A stretch of DNA of 64,000 bases. It comes from Hyphomonadaceae bacterium. GTDB taxonomy: Bacteria; Pseudomonadota; Alphaproteobacteria; Caulobacterales; Hyphomonadaceae. The translations under genes and the position numbers were made by a program. The notes under the pieces are model-generated. The model did not search any database. It was not told the DNA's origin and saw nothing but the letters and a program-made list of their open reading frames with translations. Positions 1-8,295 of this stretch are shown here, in pieces; position 1 is the stretch's first letter; every line of letters begins with the position of its first letter. The stretch is taken from the NCBI GenBank assembly GCA_016714495.1, contig JADKDU010000002.1, forward strand, positions 558,001 to 622,000, read 5' to 3'.

Positions 1-1
1 A

Positions 2-868
2 GCGTACGCTCAGCAAACAGGCTCTCGCATAGACAGGCCGGCGGACATTGATATCGCCGCCTACCTCGAAGCGTGGATCGACACCTATGGCCGTCCTACG
101 GCGAAGGTGATGTTGAATGGCATTGGCCCGTTCTCGTTCATGGTCGACACCGGCGCCACCGCCAGCGTTATCGCGCAACGCCATCTGGCGACGCTCGCCG
201 CGCCTGTCGTTGGCACGGCCACGGTCGCCGGCACCACCGGCGTCGCCGACACGCCAATGGCGATGCTTGACATCATCGAAGCTGGGGCCGTCAAGAAGCG
301 GGATGTTCGAGTCGCGGTCCTGCCCGACGCGAACATTCCGAAGATGGATGGGATTCTTGGCGCCGATGTGTTTGCCGCGAAGCGACTGCTGTTCGATATC
401 CAGAACAAGTCCGTGAAGATTGAAAACTCGCGCCGCTCCCGGATGTCGTTGATCCGGCCCAACATGCGCGTTCGCAATGGCTTGCTTGCGGAGATCGACG
501 GCAGGGTCGGTACGGTCCGCACCAAGCTGATGCTGGATACCGGCGCAGAGCGATGCATCATGAACAGGCAGTTGAGTGACGCCCTGCGCAAGGCTCATCC
601 GAAGCTGGTGCGGGTGGACGGCGCGCGGCTGATCGGCGTCACCGGGCATGTCGTGCCCGGAGAGCATATCGCGTTGCCAGCGGTGGAGGCGCGGGCTTTC
701 GCGGTGGACTTCGCGACGGCCGTTGTCGCGGATGCGCCGATCTTCGACTTGTGGGGTCTCGGCAACGAGCCGGCGCTTATCATAGGCGTGAACCTGCTGT
801 CGCGGCTGAGGTCCTTCTCGATCGACTATGGCGTGAGAACCTTCGACGCCGAGCTCATGGTCGGCTGA
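2..868 (+). CDS. Retropepsin-like aspartyl protease family protein, 5' end cut by window edge
   Basis: The reading frame is open from base 2, so the N-terminus lies outside the window. Two retropepsin-type signatures are visible: VDTGAT near base 147 and LDTGAE near base 534. Each is the D-T/S-G active-site loop that one half of an aspartyl protease contributes, so this chain carries two lobes in tandem, as in the bacterial 'retroviral-like aspartic protease' families (clan AA). The lobes are linked by a short segment, and a glycine-rich IIGVNLLSRL strand closes the second, as expected for the fold. The visible part has no membrane segment; any signal peptide would lie upstream. gltX follows about 100 bp downstream on the same strand. 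Proteolytic activity is inferred from the motifs and is not certain. Confidence 0.75.
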   Translation, partial: AYAQQTGSRIDRPADIDIAAYLEAWIDTYGRPTAKVMLNGIGPFSFMVDTGATASVIAQRHLATLAAPVVGTATVAGTTGVADTPMAMLDIIEAGAVKKRDVRVAVLPDANIPKMDGILGADVFAAKRLLFDIQNKSVKIENSRRSRMSLIRPNMRVRNGLLAEIDGRVGTVRTKLMLDTGAERCIMNRQLSDALRKAHPKLVRVDGARLIGVTGHVVPGEHIALPAVEARAFAVDFATAVVADAPIFDLWGLGNEPALIIGVNLLSRLRSFSIDYGVRTFDAELMVG

Positions 869-975
869 TTGCCCGCAATCCGGCTGCTCCGGGCCGGGTT
901 CCAGCCCGTCGCTTGCCAACCGGCGCCGGATGGGTACATGCATCCGCGATCCCTCCGTCAGCCGGAATTCGAACC

Positions 976-2331
976 ATGACCGTCAAAGTCCGCTTTGCGC
1001 CTTCGCCAACGGGCAAGCTGCATGTTGGGAACATTCGCACCGCGCTGGTGAACTGGCTGTTCGCCAAGAGCCTCGACGGCCTGTTCGTGCTGCGGATCGA
1101 CGACACCGACCTCGAGCGCTCCACCAAGGAGAACGAGGACGCGATCCGCGCCGACCTTACCTGGCTCGGCATGACGTGGGACGACACGTTCAAGCAGTCG
1201 GAACGGTTCGCGCGCTATACAGAAGCGGCCGAGCAGCTGAAGGCCAAGGGGCTGCTGTATCCCTGTTACGAGACCGCCGAGGAGCTTGAACGCCGTAAGA
1301 AGATCGCGCTGAGCCGCGGCAAGCCGCCGGTTTATGATCGCGCGGCGCTGGCGCTGAGCGAGGCGGACCTGAAGACGCTGGAGGCCGAGGGCCGCAAGCC
1401 GCACTGGCGCTTCAAGCTGTCGGGCGGGCGTGCGGAATGGAACGATCTGGTCCGTGGACAGCAGTCGATCGATACCTCCTCAGTGTCCGATCCCGTGCTG
1501 ATCCGCGAGGATGGCTCCTTCCTCTACACCATGCCATCGGTGGCGGACGATATCGATGCGAAGATCACGCATGTGATCCGCGGCGAGGACCACGTCACCA
1601 ATTCGGGCGCGCAGATCGAGATCTTTCTCGCGCTCGGCGCACAGCCGCCGGAGATGGCGCACATGCCGCTGCTGATTGGCGCGGACGGGCAGGGGCTGTC
1701 GAAACGGCTTGGCTCGCTGTCGGCGGAACAGCTGCGCAATGAGGGCTATGAGCCGATGGCGATTCTGTCGCTGCTGGCGAAGATCGGCACGTCTGATCCG
1801 GTCGAGGCGCGCGAGAGCCTTGCGCAGCTGACGATGGAATTCTCGTTCTCGAAGATGGGCCGTGCGCCGGCGCGCTTCGACGAGAATGAGCTGGACGGAC
1901 TCAACGCGCAGATCGTGCATGGCATGAGCTTCGATGCGGTGAAGCCGCGTCTGGCGAAGCTGCCCTATGGCGACAAGGCGACGCCGGAGTTCTGGGATGC
2001 TGTAAAGGGCAATCTCAAGGGCGTGCCGGATGCGGCGCTGTGGCTGGCCGTCGTTTACGGCGGGGGCCTGACGGGGCCGGAACTGGACGCCGATGATCAG
2101 GCCTTCATCGGCGAGGCGGCGAAGCTGTTCCCCGCTGGCGACGTGACGGCGACGACCTGGAAGGAATGGGTCGACGCCGTGAAGGCGAAGACGGGCCGCA
2201 AGGGCAAAGGCCTCTTCATGCCGCTACGTCGCGTGCTGACCGACCAGGAGCATGGTCCGGAGATGGACAAGATGCTCGTCCTGATCGGCGGCGAGAAGGC
2301 GCGGGCGCGTCTGGTGCAGGCGGCGCCGTAA
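976..2331 (+). CDS. gltX: Glutamate--tRNA ligase
   Basis: Class I glutamyl-tRNA synthetase of 451 residues, which charges tRNA-Glu in the cytoplasm. The N-terminus has the family block FAPSPTGKLHVGN (residues 7-18), whose HVGN is the HIGH signature, followed by IDDTDLERS. The KMSKS loop is present as LSKRLGS near residue 240. The C-terminal third is the helical anticodon-binding region. The ATG at 976 is chosen because the catalytic block then starts at residue 5; an in-frame extension back to 751 covers the end of the preceding gene and is implausible. Many alphaproteobacteria carry two GluRS paralogues, one of which may charge tRNA-Gln for later transamidation; which one this is cannot be told from sequence alone. 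Confidence 0.95.
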   Translation: MTVKVRFAPSPTGKLHVGNIRTALVNWLFAKSLDGLFVLRIDDTDLERSTKENEDAIRADLTWLGMTWDDTFKQSERFARYTEAAEQLKAKGLLYPCYETAEELERRKKIALSRGKPPVYDRAALALSEADLKTLEAEGRKPHWRFKLSGGRAEWNDLVRGQQSIDTSSVSDPVLIREDGSFLYTMPSVADDIDAKITHVIRGEDHVTNSGAQIEIFLALGAQPPEMAHMPLLIGADGQGLSKRLGSLSAEQLRNEGYEPMAILSLLAKIGTSDPVEARESLAQLTMEFSFSKMGRAPARFDENELDGLNAQIVHGMSFDAVKPRLAKLPYGDKATPEFWDAVKGNLKGVPDAALWLAVVYGGGLTGPELDADDQAFIGEAAKLFPAGDVTATTWKEWVDAVKAKTGRKGKGLFMPLRRVLTDQEHGPEMDKMLVLIGGEKARARLVQAAP

Positions 2332-2332
2332 C

Positions 2333-2791
2333 TTAGACGTACTTTACCCACGCCTTTACGATCGCCTCGAACGCCTTCGCGTTGGCTTTCAGCGTTTTGC
2401 CGGCGCCCAGCGTCGCCAGAGCGCGGTCCCTGGCGAGCCAGACGAGGAGGCTGTTCACGTCGGGGATTTTCAGCTTCGGATTGTCCTTCGCCTTGGCGCC
2501 GGTGTGCATGACGAGCTGGATTACATCCTTCGAGCGCAGGTTCACAGTGGCGAACCAGTCGGTGTGGCGGAAGCTGAGGGAATTCCATTTGACGCCGTCG
2601 GTGATCGCGGGGTCGGCGCCGAGGATGAGTTTCCTCACCGCCGCAATATCCGCCTTAAGCGGATGGTCGAGAGCGGCGAGGAAGGCCGAGGCGTCGTCGG
2701 GGAGAGGCCGGGAGGGCGCCTTTGGCCGGGCCGTTTTCGGCTTCTCGGCAACGCTCTCCTTCCCTGCAGGCTTGCGCGCATTTGTGGACAT
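2333..2791 (-). CDS. DUF1801 domain protein
   Basis: 152-residue soluble protein. After a basic, Pro/Lys-rich N-terminal tail of about 30 residues comes a DUF1801 (YdhG-like) domain, with the motif DGVKWNSLSF followed by a hydrophobic strand-rich second half. The family has no assigned reaction; it is often encoded with AHSA1/SRPBCC and ArsR proteins, as here. It is the last gene of the minus-strand cassette that begins with the ArsR gene; its ATG abuts the stop of the upstream SRPBCC gene, so translation is probably coupled. Its stop lies next to the convergent gltX stop. A second, only distantly similar DUF1801 gene lies at 5239-5691. Confidence 0.8.
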   Translation of the reverse strand: MSTNARKPAGKESVAEKPKTARPKAPSRPLPDDASAFLAALDHPLKADIAAVRKLILGADPAITDGVKWNSLSFRHTDWFATVNLRSKDVIQLVMHTGAKAKDNPKLKIPDVNSLLVWLARDRALATLGAGKTLKANAKAFEAIVKAWVKYV

Positions 2792-3274
2792 CTAGGCGAG
2801 ACTCGCGAGCAGGTCGTCGAGGCGCGCATAGCCGGCTTCCATGCCGTCAGTCATGCCACTGACCACTGCGCCGTCGCGGGCCTGCTTCGAGGCGTAGAGG
2901 ACAGTGAGGACCGACTTCGTCTTGCCACCGGCTTCAGTGAACACTTGCACGTTCACCGTCTCGCCGCCGGTCCAGTCGTCGTCGAACTTTTCTTTAGAGT
3001 CGAATCGCTCGGGCATCTTCACAGCGATGAACACGCCGCCCATACCCATCGTCTTGCCGCGGCCCTTCTCGATCCACTCGTAGCGGTACTTGCCGTCGAC
3101 GCGCAGATCGATCTCGCAGACCGGCATTTCCCAGCCGGGCGGGCCCAGCAGCCAGCGGCGCACCAGCGCGGGCTTGGTGTGGCAGTCCCATACGAGATCG
3201 CGCGGAGCGTCGAAGGAGCGCGTGACTACGATTTCACGGTCGCTGGGCAGCGTGATCTCGAGCTTGTTCAGCAC
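2792..3274 (-). CDS. SRPBCC/AHSA1 family protein, copy 1
   Basis: 160-residue START-like (SRPBCC) domain protein of the AHSA1/CalC group, a hydrophobic-cavity fold used for ligand binding. Recognisable blocks are TRSFDAPRDLVWD near the N-terminus, LLGPPGWEMPVCEID and the GKYRYEW strand in the middle, and a C-terminal helix ending in DGMEAGYARLDDLLA. The start is GTG at 3274: GGGAGG lies 5 nt upstream, whereas no ATG is well placed. It is one of three tandem paralogues in an ArsR-led operon. Ligand and reaction are unknown; such cassettes are widespread and are usually annotated only as ATPase-activator-like. Confidence 0.85.
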   Translation of the reverse strand: MLNKLEITLPSDREIVVTRSFDAPRDLVWDCHTKPALVRRWLLGPPGWEMPVCEIDLRVDGKYRYEWIEKGRGKTMGMGGVFIAVKMPERFDSKEKFDDDWTGGETVNVQVFTEAGGKTKSVLTVLYASKQARDGAVVSGMTDGMEAGYARLDDLLASLA

Positions 3275-3275
3275 G

Positions 3276-3791
3276 TCAGCCTCCCTGCTGTTCCGCGAAC
3301 ATCTGGTCGAGACGTTCGTAACCCATCTCCATGCCGTCGGTCATGCCAGTGGAGACAGCGGCGTCGCGAATATCCCTGCTTGCAAACCTCATCACCATCT
3401 CGAGCGAGGTGACGCCGCTCTTCTCGCTGAACGCCGTGCGAATGATCGCAGGGTGGCTGATGTCCATGGCGCCGCCAATGTCGCCGGGATCGTAATATTC
3501 GGCGTGAACCATCTTCGCGGGCGCGTCTACTTCGTGGAAATCCCCGTGAAAGCCGAACTCAGCGCGGTTCTCATCCGAGCGCCAGCGCCAGCGATACTTG
3601 CCGCCGGGGCGCACATCCATCTCGCACACCGGCATCGACCAGCCGGGCGGGCCGAGCATCCAGCGCTTCACCAGTTTCGGATCGGTGTGGGCTTGCCACA
3701 CCAGATTGCGCGGAGCCGCGAAATCGCGAGTGACGCGCACCTCGGTGTCGCTCGGCAGCGAGACCTGTGCTTTTTGCATCGTTCTCACCAT
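3276..3791 (-). CDS. SRPBCC/AHSA1 family protein, copy 2
   Basis: 171-residue SRPBCC protein, the middle of three tandem copies. It shares TRDFAAPRNLVWQAHTDP, the LGPPGWSMPVCEMDVRPGG block and a GMTDGMEMGYERLD C-terminal helix with its neighbours, and is closer to copy 3 than to copy 1. Unlike copy 1 it has the Gly/Ala-rich DPGDIGGAMD loop in the second half. The ATG at 3791 is preceded by GGAAGG at 6 nt spacing. One nucleotide separates its stop from the start of copy 1, so the three are almost certainly co-translated. No enzymatic residue can be named; ligand binding is inferred from the fold family. Confidence 0.87.
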   Translation of the reverse strand: MVRTMQKAQVSLPSDTEVRVTRDFAAPRNLVWQAHTDPKLVKRWMLGPPGWSMPVCEMDVRPGGKYRWRWRSDENRAEFGFHGDFHEVDAPAKMVHAEYYDPGDIGGAMDISHPAIIRTAFSEKSGVTSLEMVMRFASRDIRDAAVSTGMTDGMEMGYERLDQMFAEQQGG

Positions 3792-3792
3792 G

Positions 3793-4311
3793 TCAGCCTT
3801 CCTGCTGTTCCGCGACGAGCTTTTCGAGGCGCGCGTAACTCACTTCCATGCCGTCGGTCATGCCGGTGGAGATGGCGGCGTCGCGCGCTTCCTTCGAAAC
3901 GTATTTCAACAGGGTGACCAACGTGGTGACGCCGTTATTCTCGGTGAAAGATGTGTGGTTGATGGTCGGGCTGTTCGCGTCCATCGCGCCGCCCATCGTG
4001 CCGGGATCGTAGTATTCGGTGGCAATCATGCGGACCGGCGCCTCGACTTCGACGTACTCGCCGAAGAAGCCGAACTCCTGGCCGCCGTCATCCGTGCGCC
4101 AGCGCCAGCGATACTTGCCGCCGGTGCGGACATCCATTTCGCATACCGGCATCGACCAGCCCGGATAGCCCCCTATCCAGCGTTGAAAGAGCTTCGGGTC
4201 GACATGCGCCTGCCAGACCAGCCTGCGGGGCGCTTTGAAGTCGCGTGTGACACGCACCTCGGTGTCGCTCGGCAGCGAGACTTCGGCGGGTTGGGTTATT
4301 TTCGTCACCAT
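3793..4311 (-). CDS. SRPBCC/AHSA1 family protein, copy 3
   Basis: 172-residue SRPBCC protein, the first of the three tandem copies in transcription order. It carries TRDFKAPRRLVWQAHVDP, GYPGWSMPVCEMDVRTGG and DGMEVSYARLEKLVAEQQ, aligning along its length with copy 2, which points to a local duplication. Its ATG follows the VOC-family gene by about 30 nt, with AAAGG upstream. The repeated C-terminal MTDGME signature in all three copies supports common descent and a shared ligand type. The partner ArsR regulator suggests expression in response to an effector that the SRPBCC proteins may also bind; that is inference. Confidence 0.87.
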   Translation of the reverse strand: MVTKITQPAEVSLPSDTEVRVTRDFKAPRRLVWQAHVDPKLFQRWIGGYPGWSMPVCEMDVRTGGKYRWRWRTDDGGQEFGFFGEYVEVEAPVRMIATEYYDPGTMGGAMDANSPTINHTSFTENNGVTTLVTLLKYVSKEARDAAISTGMTDGMEVSYARLEKLVAEQQEG

Positions 4312-4340
4312 CGTATGTGACCTTTTCTTGTGGTGATTGC

Positions 4341-4787
4341 TTATCCGTTCGCCGCCGCATCGAGATCAGCGACAACGATCTTCTTCATCTTCAGCATGGC
4401 CTGCAACGCGCGGTTCGCCTTCTCGCGATGCGCATCGCCGAGATATGCACCCGGCGCGTCAGGAATGATCTGCCAGGAGACGCCCCACTTGTCCTGCAGC
4501 CAGCCACAATTGTCTTCGCGGCCGCCGCTGCCGAGGAACTTGTTCCAGTAGAGGTCGGCTTCCGCCTGGTCCTTGGACTTCACGAAGAGCGAGATGCCGG
4601 GCGTGAACTTGAAGTGCGAGCCGCCGTTGAACATCAGACTCTCGGTTCCGTTCGCCACGATGGCGGCTGGCATCGGGTTGGCCGACTTGATCTCCGAATT
4701 CGGAAAGACGGAGACGTAGAATTTCGCGGCTTCCTCGACAGGTCCGTCAAACATCAGGAACGGCGATATCTTCTGAACGGATGCCAT
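4341..4787 (-). CDS. VOC family protein, PhnB-like
   Basis: 148-residue glyoxalase/bleomycin-resistance (VOC) fold protein of the PhnB/3-demethylubiquinone methyltransferase-like subgroup. It opens with ISPFLMFDGPVEEAAKFY, the beta-alpha unit typical of this subgroup, and has FVKSKDQAEADLYWNK and LQDKWGVSWQIIPD, the second half of the fold. Members of this subgroup usually lack an established reaction. Start ATG at 4787 with AGGAG 8 nt upstream. The gene is second in the operon, 11 nt after the ArsR stop, and its common association with ArsR and AHSA1 proteins supports the operon assignment. Confidence 0.85.
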   Translation of the reverse strand: MASVQKISPFLMFDGPVEEAAKFYVSVFPNSEIKSANPMPAAIVANGTESLMFNGGSHFKFTPGISLFVKSKDQAEADLYWNKFLGSGGREDNCGWLQDKWGVSWQIIPDAPGAYLGDAHREKANRALQAMLKMKKIVVADLDAAANG

Positions 4788-4798
4788 GCAGGATTCTC

Positions 4799-5155
4799 CT
4801 AATGGCGCTTGCGTTTTGATTTCGCTGGCTTGGCCTGAAGCTGGCTGAGCAGTTCATCGAGGGCGCTGTAGCGACGTTCCCAGAACTGGCGGTATTCCTC
4901 TAGCCATGCGGTGGCTTCGCCGAGGCGGACGCCTTCGATTCTGCGCGGGCGGCGCTGGGCTTCCTGTGCTGTCGAGATGAGCCCCGCGTTCTCGAGCACC
5001 TTCAGATGTTTCGAGATTGCCGGCTGGCTCATGGCGAAGGGTTCAGCCAGTTCGGCGACCGAAGCGTGACCCTGAGCAAGCCGGGCGAGGATGGCGCGGC
5101 GCGTTGGATCAGCCAGAGCGGCAAAGGTGGCGTCGAGGCGTTGCGATTGCGTCAC
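4799..5155 (-). CDS. ArsR-family transcriptional regulator
   Basis: 118-residue winged-helix repressor. It opens with DATFAALADPTRRAILARL, the first helices of the ArsR/SmtB fold, and has the recognition helix AMSQPAISKHLKVLENAGLI followed by a wing with RRPRRIEG. No CxC or His-rich metal site is evident, so it belongs with the non-metal ArsR group that is encoded beside AHSA1/SRPBCC genes. The start is GTG at 5155; the nearby upstream ATG is out of frame. A near-perfect palindrome pair lies 13-44 bp upstream of the start (see operator feature), consistent with autorepression of the six-gene cassette. Confidence 0.9.
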   Translation of the reverse strand: MTQSQRLDATFAALADPTRRAILARLAQGHASVAELAEPFAMSQPAISKHLKVLENAGLISTAQEAQRRPRRIEGVRLGEATAWLEEYRQFWERRYSALDELLSQLQAKPAKSKRKRH

Positions 5156-5167
5156 TGTTTTCTATCC

Positions 5168-5199
5168 ATAACCACAAGGTATAATAACCAAGCGGTTAT
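5168..5199 (-). promoter_or_regulatory. Probable ArsR operator: two adjacent ATAACC-N4-GGTTAT type palindromes
   Basis: Bases 5184-5199 form a perfect inverted repeat, ATAACC AAGC GGTTAT. Exactly 16 bp away, 5168-5183 repeats the left arm (ATAACC) with a degenerate right arm (GGTATA). The pair sits immediately upstream of the ArsR start. Similar ATAACC/GGTTAT palindromes are found upstream of other ArsR-AHSA1 operons, from memory; the binding itself is inferred. The region is AT-rich compared with its surroundings, so the promoter probably overlaps the operator. Confidence 0.65.
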
Positions 5200-5238
5200 G
5201 AAACGCAAGTTCTGCGGCGTGAATTTTTTCGGTGCGTT

Positions 5239-5691
5239 TCAGGGACGGCGAGGGCGCTGCTTGAGCGAGACGGACATGATGATCAACTCGCCTTTTGCGC
5301 GAGTATCCAGCGTCCATCCCCGCTGCACGACCGCCATGGCGATCAGCGTGCCTACGTCTGGAGACTGTAATGTCTTGAGACCGTCGTCGAGACAAAGAGA
5401 CCGGATCTTCCGACCCTTGCCCGACAGCAGGTTTGCAGGATCGGGAAGTGTGGATCCCTGCATAAAAAACAAGGTCGCCCAGCGTGGAAACAGCGCAATC
5501 GAGATCGGAAGCGTCGACACTTCTGCGTCGGGTCCAAAGCCGACGGCCAGTGAGTTATAATTGTCGTAAACCATAACCACCGCGCCAGGGAGACGCTTGC
5601 GCAGATGTGTGATTGCAGCGCGGCCGAGCTTTTCCATCTCGGGCGAAGACTTTTGCAGAAAACCATCGAGTTGCTGCTGGGCAGCGGCCAT
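5239..5691 (-). CDS. DUF1801 domain protein
   Basis: 150-residue soluble protein with the DUF1801 pattern: an N-terminal helix (LDGFLQKSSPEMEKLGRAAI), VMVYDNYNSLAVGFGP, then a strand-rich half with LFPRWATLFFMQG and a Lys/Arg-rich C-terminus. It is transcribed toward the ArsR operon but starts about 40 bp beyond the operator, so it is probably a separate unit upstream of the repressor gene. Only a weak ribosome-binding site is visible before the ATG at 5691. Function is unknown; family proteins are small and of uncertain role. Confidence 0.75.
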   Translation of the reverse strand: MAAAQQQLDGFLQKSSPEMEKLGRAAITHLRKRLPGAVVMVYDNYNSLAVGFGPDAEVSTLPISIALFPRWATLFFMQGSTLPDPANLLSGKGRKIRSLCLDDGLKTLQSPDVGTLIAMAVVQRGWTLDTRAKGELIIMSVSLKQRPRRP

Positions 5692-5791
5692 GGCGTCAGC
5701 GTATCGTGGCGCACGGCTTGCGTCAGCTTGGCGCTGGGGAACCTTTCAACCTTCCGGGCATTCAGGACCGGATGACTGGAGGGAAATTCCC

Positions 5792-6085
5792 ATGACGACT
5801 GCACGCAAGACGGAAAACAATGGATCGGCCAGTGCGCTGGCTGGAAGGGTGGCGGAAGATATGTCTGATTTTTCGGAAAAGGCGCGCCGTGTGTTTGGCG
5901 AGAGCGCATCGCACGCGCGTGAGCTGGCGGAAGATGTTGCCGACCAGGCGGTGCGCGGCGGCAAGAAGGCCGCCAAATTCGTGACGCGCGAAGTGAAGGA
6001 GCATCCGCTCCGGACGCTGGCGATCGGCGCGGCTGTTGGCGCTGTGGTGGCTGCCGTCATCATGCTGCGCAACCGCGAAGACTAG
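5792..6085 (+). CDS. DUF883/ElaB-YqjD family membrane-anchored stress protein
   Basis: 97-residue protein with an amphipathic helical stretch rich in Ala, Glu and Lys (residues 20-70) and a single C-terminal membrane segment, TLAIGAAVGAVVAAVIML, ending in a short charged tail. This is the layout of ElaB/YqjD/YgaM proteins, which are tail-anchored inner-membrane proteins; E. coli YqjD binds ribosomes in stationary phase. The start ATG at 5792 has GGAGGG 8 nt upstream, which settles it over the longer upstream open frame. It converges with the FAD dehydrogenase gene. The role here is inferred from the family only. Confidence 0.8.
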   Translation: MTTARKTENNGSASALAGRVAEDMSDFSEKARRVFGESASHARELAEDVADQAVRGGKKAAKFVTREVKEHPLRTLAIGAAVGAVVAAVIMLRNRED

Positions 6086-6091
6086 ACCTAG

Positions 6092-7726
6092 TCACGCTGC
6101 AAGGCGGGCCGTGGCGGACAAGGCCACGGCTTCTGCGACCTTGATGCCGTCGATCGCGGCGGAGAGGATGCCGCCGGCATAGCCGGCGCCTTCCCCGGCG
6201 GGATAGAGCCCCTTCACATTCAGCGATTGGAAGTCCTGACCGCGCGTCATGCGGACCGGGCTTGATGTGCGTGTTTCGACGCCTGTCATCACCGCGTCGT
6301 TCATCGAGAAACCATCGATCTGGCGGCCGAAGACCGAAAGGGCTTCGCGCATGGCGGTTGTGGCGTAGTCGGGTAGGCAGAGGTTGAGGTCGGTTGGCGT
6401 GACGCCCGGCTTGTAGGACGGGATGACGGCGCCGAGCGCGGTGCTGGGACGATTGGCGAGGAAGTCGCCTACGAGTTGGGCAGGGGCGAGCCAGTTCGAG
6501 CCGCCGGCGACGAAAGCTTGTTCTTCCCAGTGACGCTGGAAGGCGATGCCCGCGAGCGGATTGGCGCGGAAGTCTCCGGGAAAATCTTCCGGCGTGACGC
6601 CGACGACGATGCCGGCGTTGGCGTTACGCTCTTTGCGCGAATACTGGCTCATGCCGTTGGTGACGAGGCGGCCTTCTTCGGAGGCTGCTGCGACGACGGC
6701 GCCGCCCGGGCACATGCAAAAGGAATAGACCGAGCGTCCGTTCGAGGCGTGGTGGGCGAGCTTGTAGTCGGCGGCGCCGAGGATTGGGTGGCCGGCATTC
6801 TTCGCGCCGAAACGAGCGCAGTCGATGATTGATTGGGGGTGTTCGATCCGGACGCCGATGGAGAAGGGCTTGGGCTCGAAATAAACGCCGCGGGCATGCA
6901 GCATTTCGAACGTGTCGCGAGCGGAGTGGCCGAGAGCCATCACCACGCGGTCGGTCTCGATCGTTTCGCCGGTGTTAAGCGCGATGCCGATGATGTGCTT
7001 CTCGCCATTGCGATTGTGGATCAGGATATCGGTGACCTGATGCTGGAAGCGGATCTCGCCGCCGAGTTTTTCTATCTTCTCGCGCATGTGCTCGATCATC
7101 GAGACGAGGCGAAAGGTGCCGATGTGGGGTTTTGAGACGTAGAGGATTTCCTCGGGCGCGCCGGCTTCCACGAATTCAGTGAGGACCTTGCGGCCGAGAT
7201 GGCGGGGATCCTTGATCTGCGAGTATAGTTTGCCGTCGGAGAATGTGCCGGCGCCGCCCTCGCCGAACTGGGCGTTGGACGAAGAGTCTAGCACGGCCTT
7301 GCGCCAGAATTTGAAGGTGTCGACGGTGCGTTCGCGGACGATCTTGCCGCGTTCGAGGATGATCGGGTTGAAGCCCATCTCGGCGAGAATGAGTCCGGCG
7401 AAGAGGCCGCACGGTCCCATGCCGACGACGACGGGGCGTCTTGTGTTGGGCGGAGCCTTTGCGACCTGCGTGTAGGACGTGTCGGGCGTGCGGCCGATCT
7501 GCTTGTCTTTTTCCAGACGCTTGAGGACGGAGGCTTCGTCCTTCACGTCAGCGTCGATGGTGTAGATCAGCTGGATCGCCGAGGTCTTGCGGGCGTCGTA
7601 GGCGCGCTTGAAGACGGTGAACGCGACGAGGTTCTCATCAGCAAGGGCGAGACGTTTGAGGATCGACTGGCGAAGCGCGAGCTCGGGGTGATCGAGCGGC
7701 AGCTTGAGTTCCTGGATGCGGAGCAT
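6092..7726 (-). CDS. FAD-dependent dehydrogenase (COG2509 type)
   Basis: 544-residue flavoprotein. An N-terminal domain of about 90 residues precedes the Rossmann FAD-binding motif VVVGMGPCGLFAGLILAEMG with the ILERG acidic end. Further blocks are QFGEGGAGTFSDGKL, GHSARDTFEML (second nucleotide motif) and a C-terminal YPAGEGAGYAGGILSAAIDG, all typical of the uncharacterised NAD(P)/FAD-dependent oxidoreductase group COG2509. The substrate is not known. The start at 7726 gives MLRIQELKLPL, the usual beginning for this family, with AAGGGAAAG upstream; 47 extra codons are open upstream but look non-coding. The stop faces the DUF883 gene. Confidence 0.87.
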   Translation of the reverse strand: MLRIQELKLPLDHPELALRQSILKRLALADENLVAFTVFKRAYDARKTSAIQLIYTIDADVKDEASVLKRLEKDKQIGRTPDTSYTQVAKAPPNTRRPVVVGMGPCGLFAGLILAEMGFNPIILERGKIVRERTVDTFKFWRKAVLDSSSNAQFGEGGAGTFSDGKLYSQIKDPRHLGRKVLTEFVEAGAPEEILYVSKPHIGTFRLVSMIEHMREKIEKLGGEIRFQHQVTDILIHNRNGEKHIIGIALNTGETIETDRVVMALGHSARDTFEMLHARGVYFEPKPFSIGVRIEHPQSIIDCARFGAKNAGHPILGAADYKLAHHASNGRSVYSFCMCPGGAVVAAASEEGRLVTNGMSQYSRKERNANAGIVVGVTPEDFPGDFRANPLAGIAFQRHWEEQAFVAGGSNWLAPAQLVGDFLANRPSTALGAVIPSYKPGVTPTDLNLCLPDYATTAMREALSVFGRQIDGFSMNDAVMTGVETRTSSPVRMTRGQDFQSLNVKGLYPAGEGAGYAGGILSAAIDGIKVAEAVALSATARLAA

Positions 7727-8295
7727 CTGCGTCTTTCCCTTGGGGGTGGCGCAACGCACACCAGACCAATGCGCAGGCTTATAGGCGCGGTCGGGTCGGG
7801 GATGCAAATGGGAAGCTGCATGGCGATCCAGATCCTCCTTCAGGCCGGTGCGCTCACCGCCAGGCATGCTTCAGCTCTGGCCCGGATGGAGGGACGTTCA
7901 GTCGCATCCGGTGATTTCCGGGTAATTTCGCCACACAAAGCGCCACCCAGAATCGCGACGGCAGAACCCTTCGATGTTCCCAGGCGAGCCTAGGATATGG
8001 CGATGAAACGGCTCAACGACATTGGCGTGGCAAACCTCATCCTTGCGGCGGGAGCGAGACAAGAAATCTGAGACACGATCGTCTCGTGCCTTGGCATCCC
8101 CATCGGCGGGAGGCGTAAAGCCTTTATCGCCACTGATCGGCCTTGCAGATCATGCATCGGCATTTCGAACGGCATTGACGGATGCCGTGGCGAGGGCGCC
8201 GTTCACCGGCCCCCCCGGCTTGGGCCAGGCGCTTTTGATGGAGATCACCAGTTTCTGGCGCGGCGCGATCTTGTGAAGCTGCAATAGCCCAGATG
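7727..8295. other. Intergenic region with no convincing gene
   Basis: About 570 bp between divergent transcription of the FAD dehydrogenase and the end of the copper island. Short open frames exist on both strands (61-101 codons) but none has a recognisable domain or a clear ribosome-binding site. A small inverted repeat, GAGAC ACGATC GTCTC, lies at 8070-8085. It has no T-run, so a terminator role for the copper operon is doubtful. Confidence 0.5.

Noticed and set aside
8070..8085. GAGAC-GTCTC hairpin as terminator of the copper operon
   Set aside because: Short 5-bp stem, no T-run on the minus strand, and located more than 200 bp past the last stop codon on the wrong side of weak frames.
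7990..8175. 61-codon minus-strand open frame in the intergenic region before the copper island end
   Set aside because: No recognisable domain, no Shine-Dalgarno site, and overlapped by equally weak frames on the other strand.
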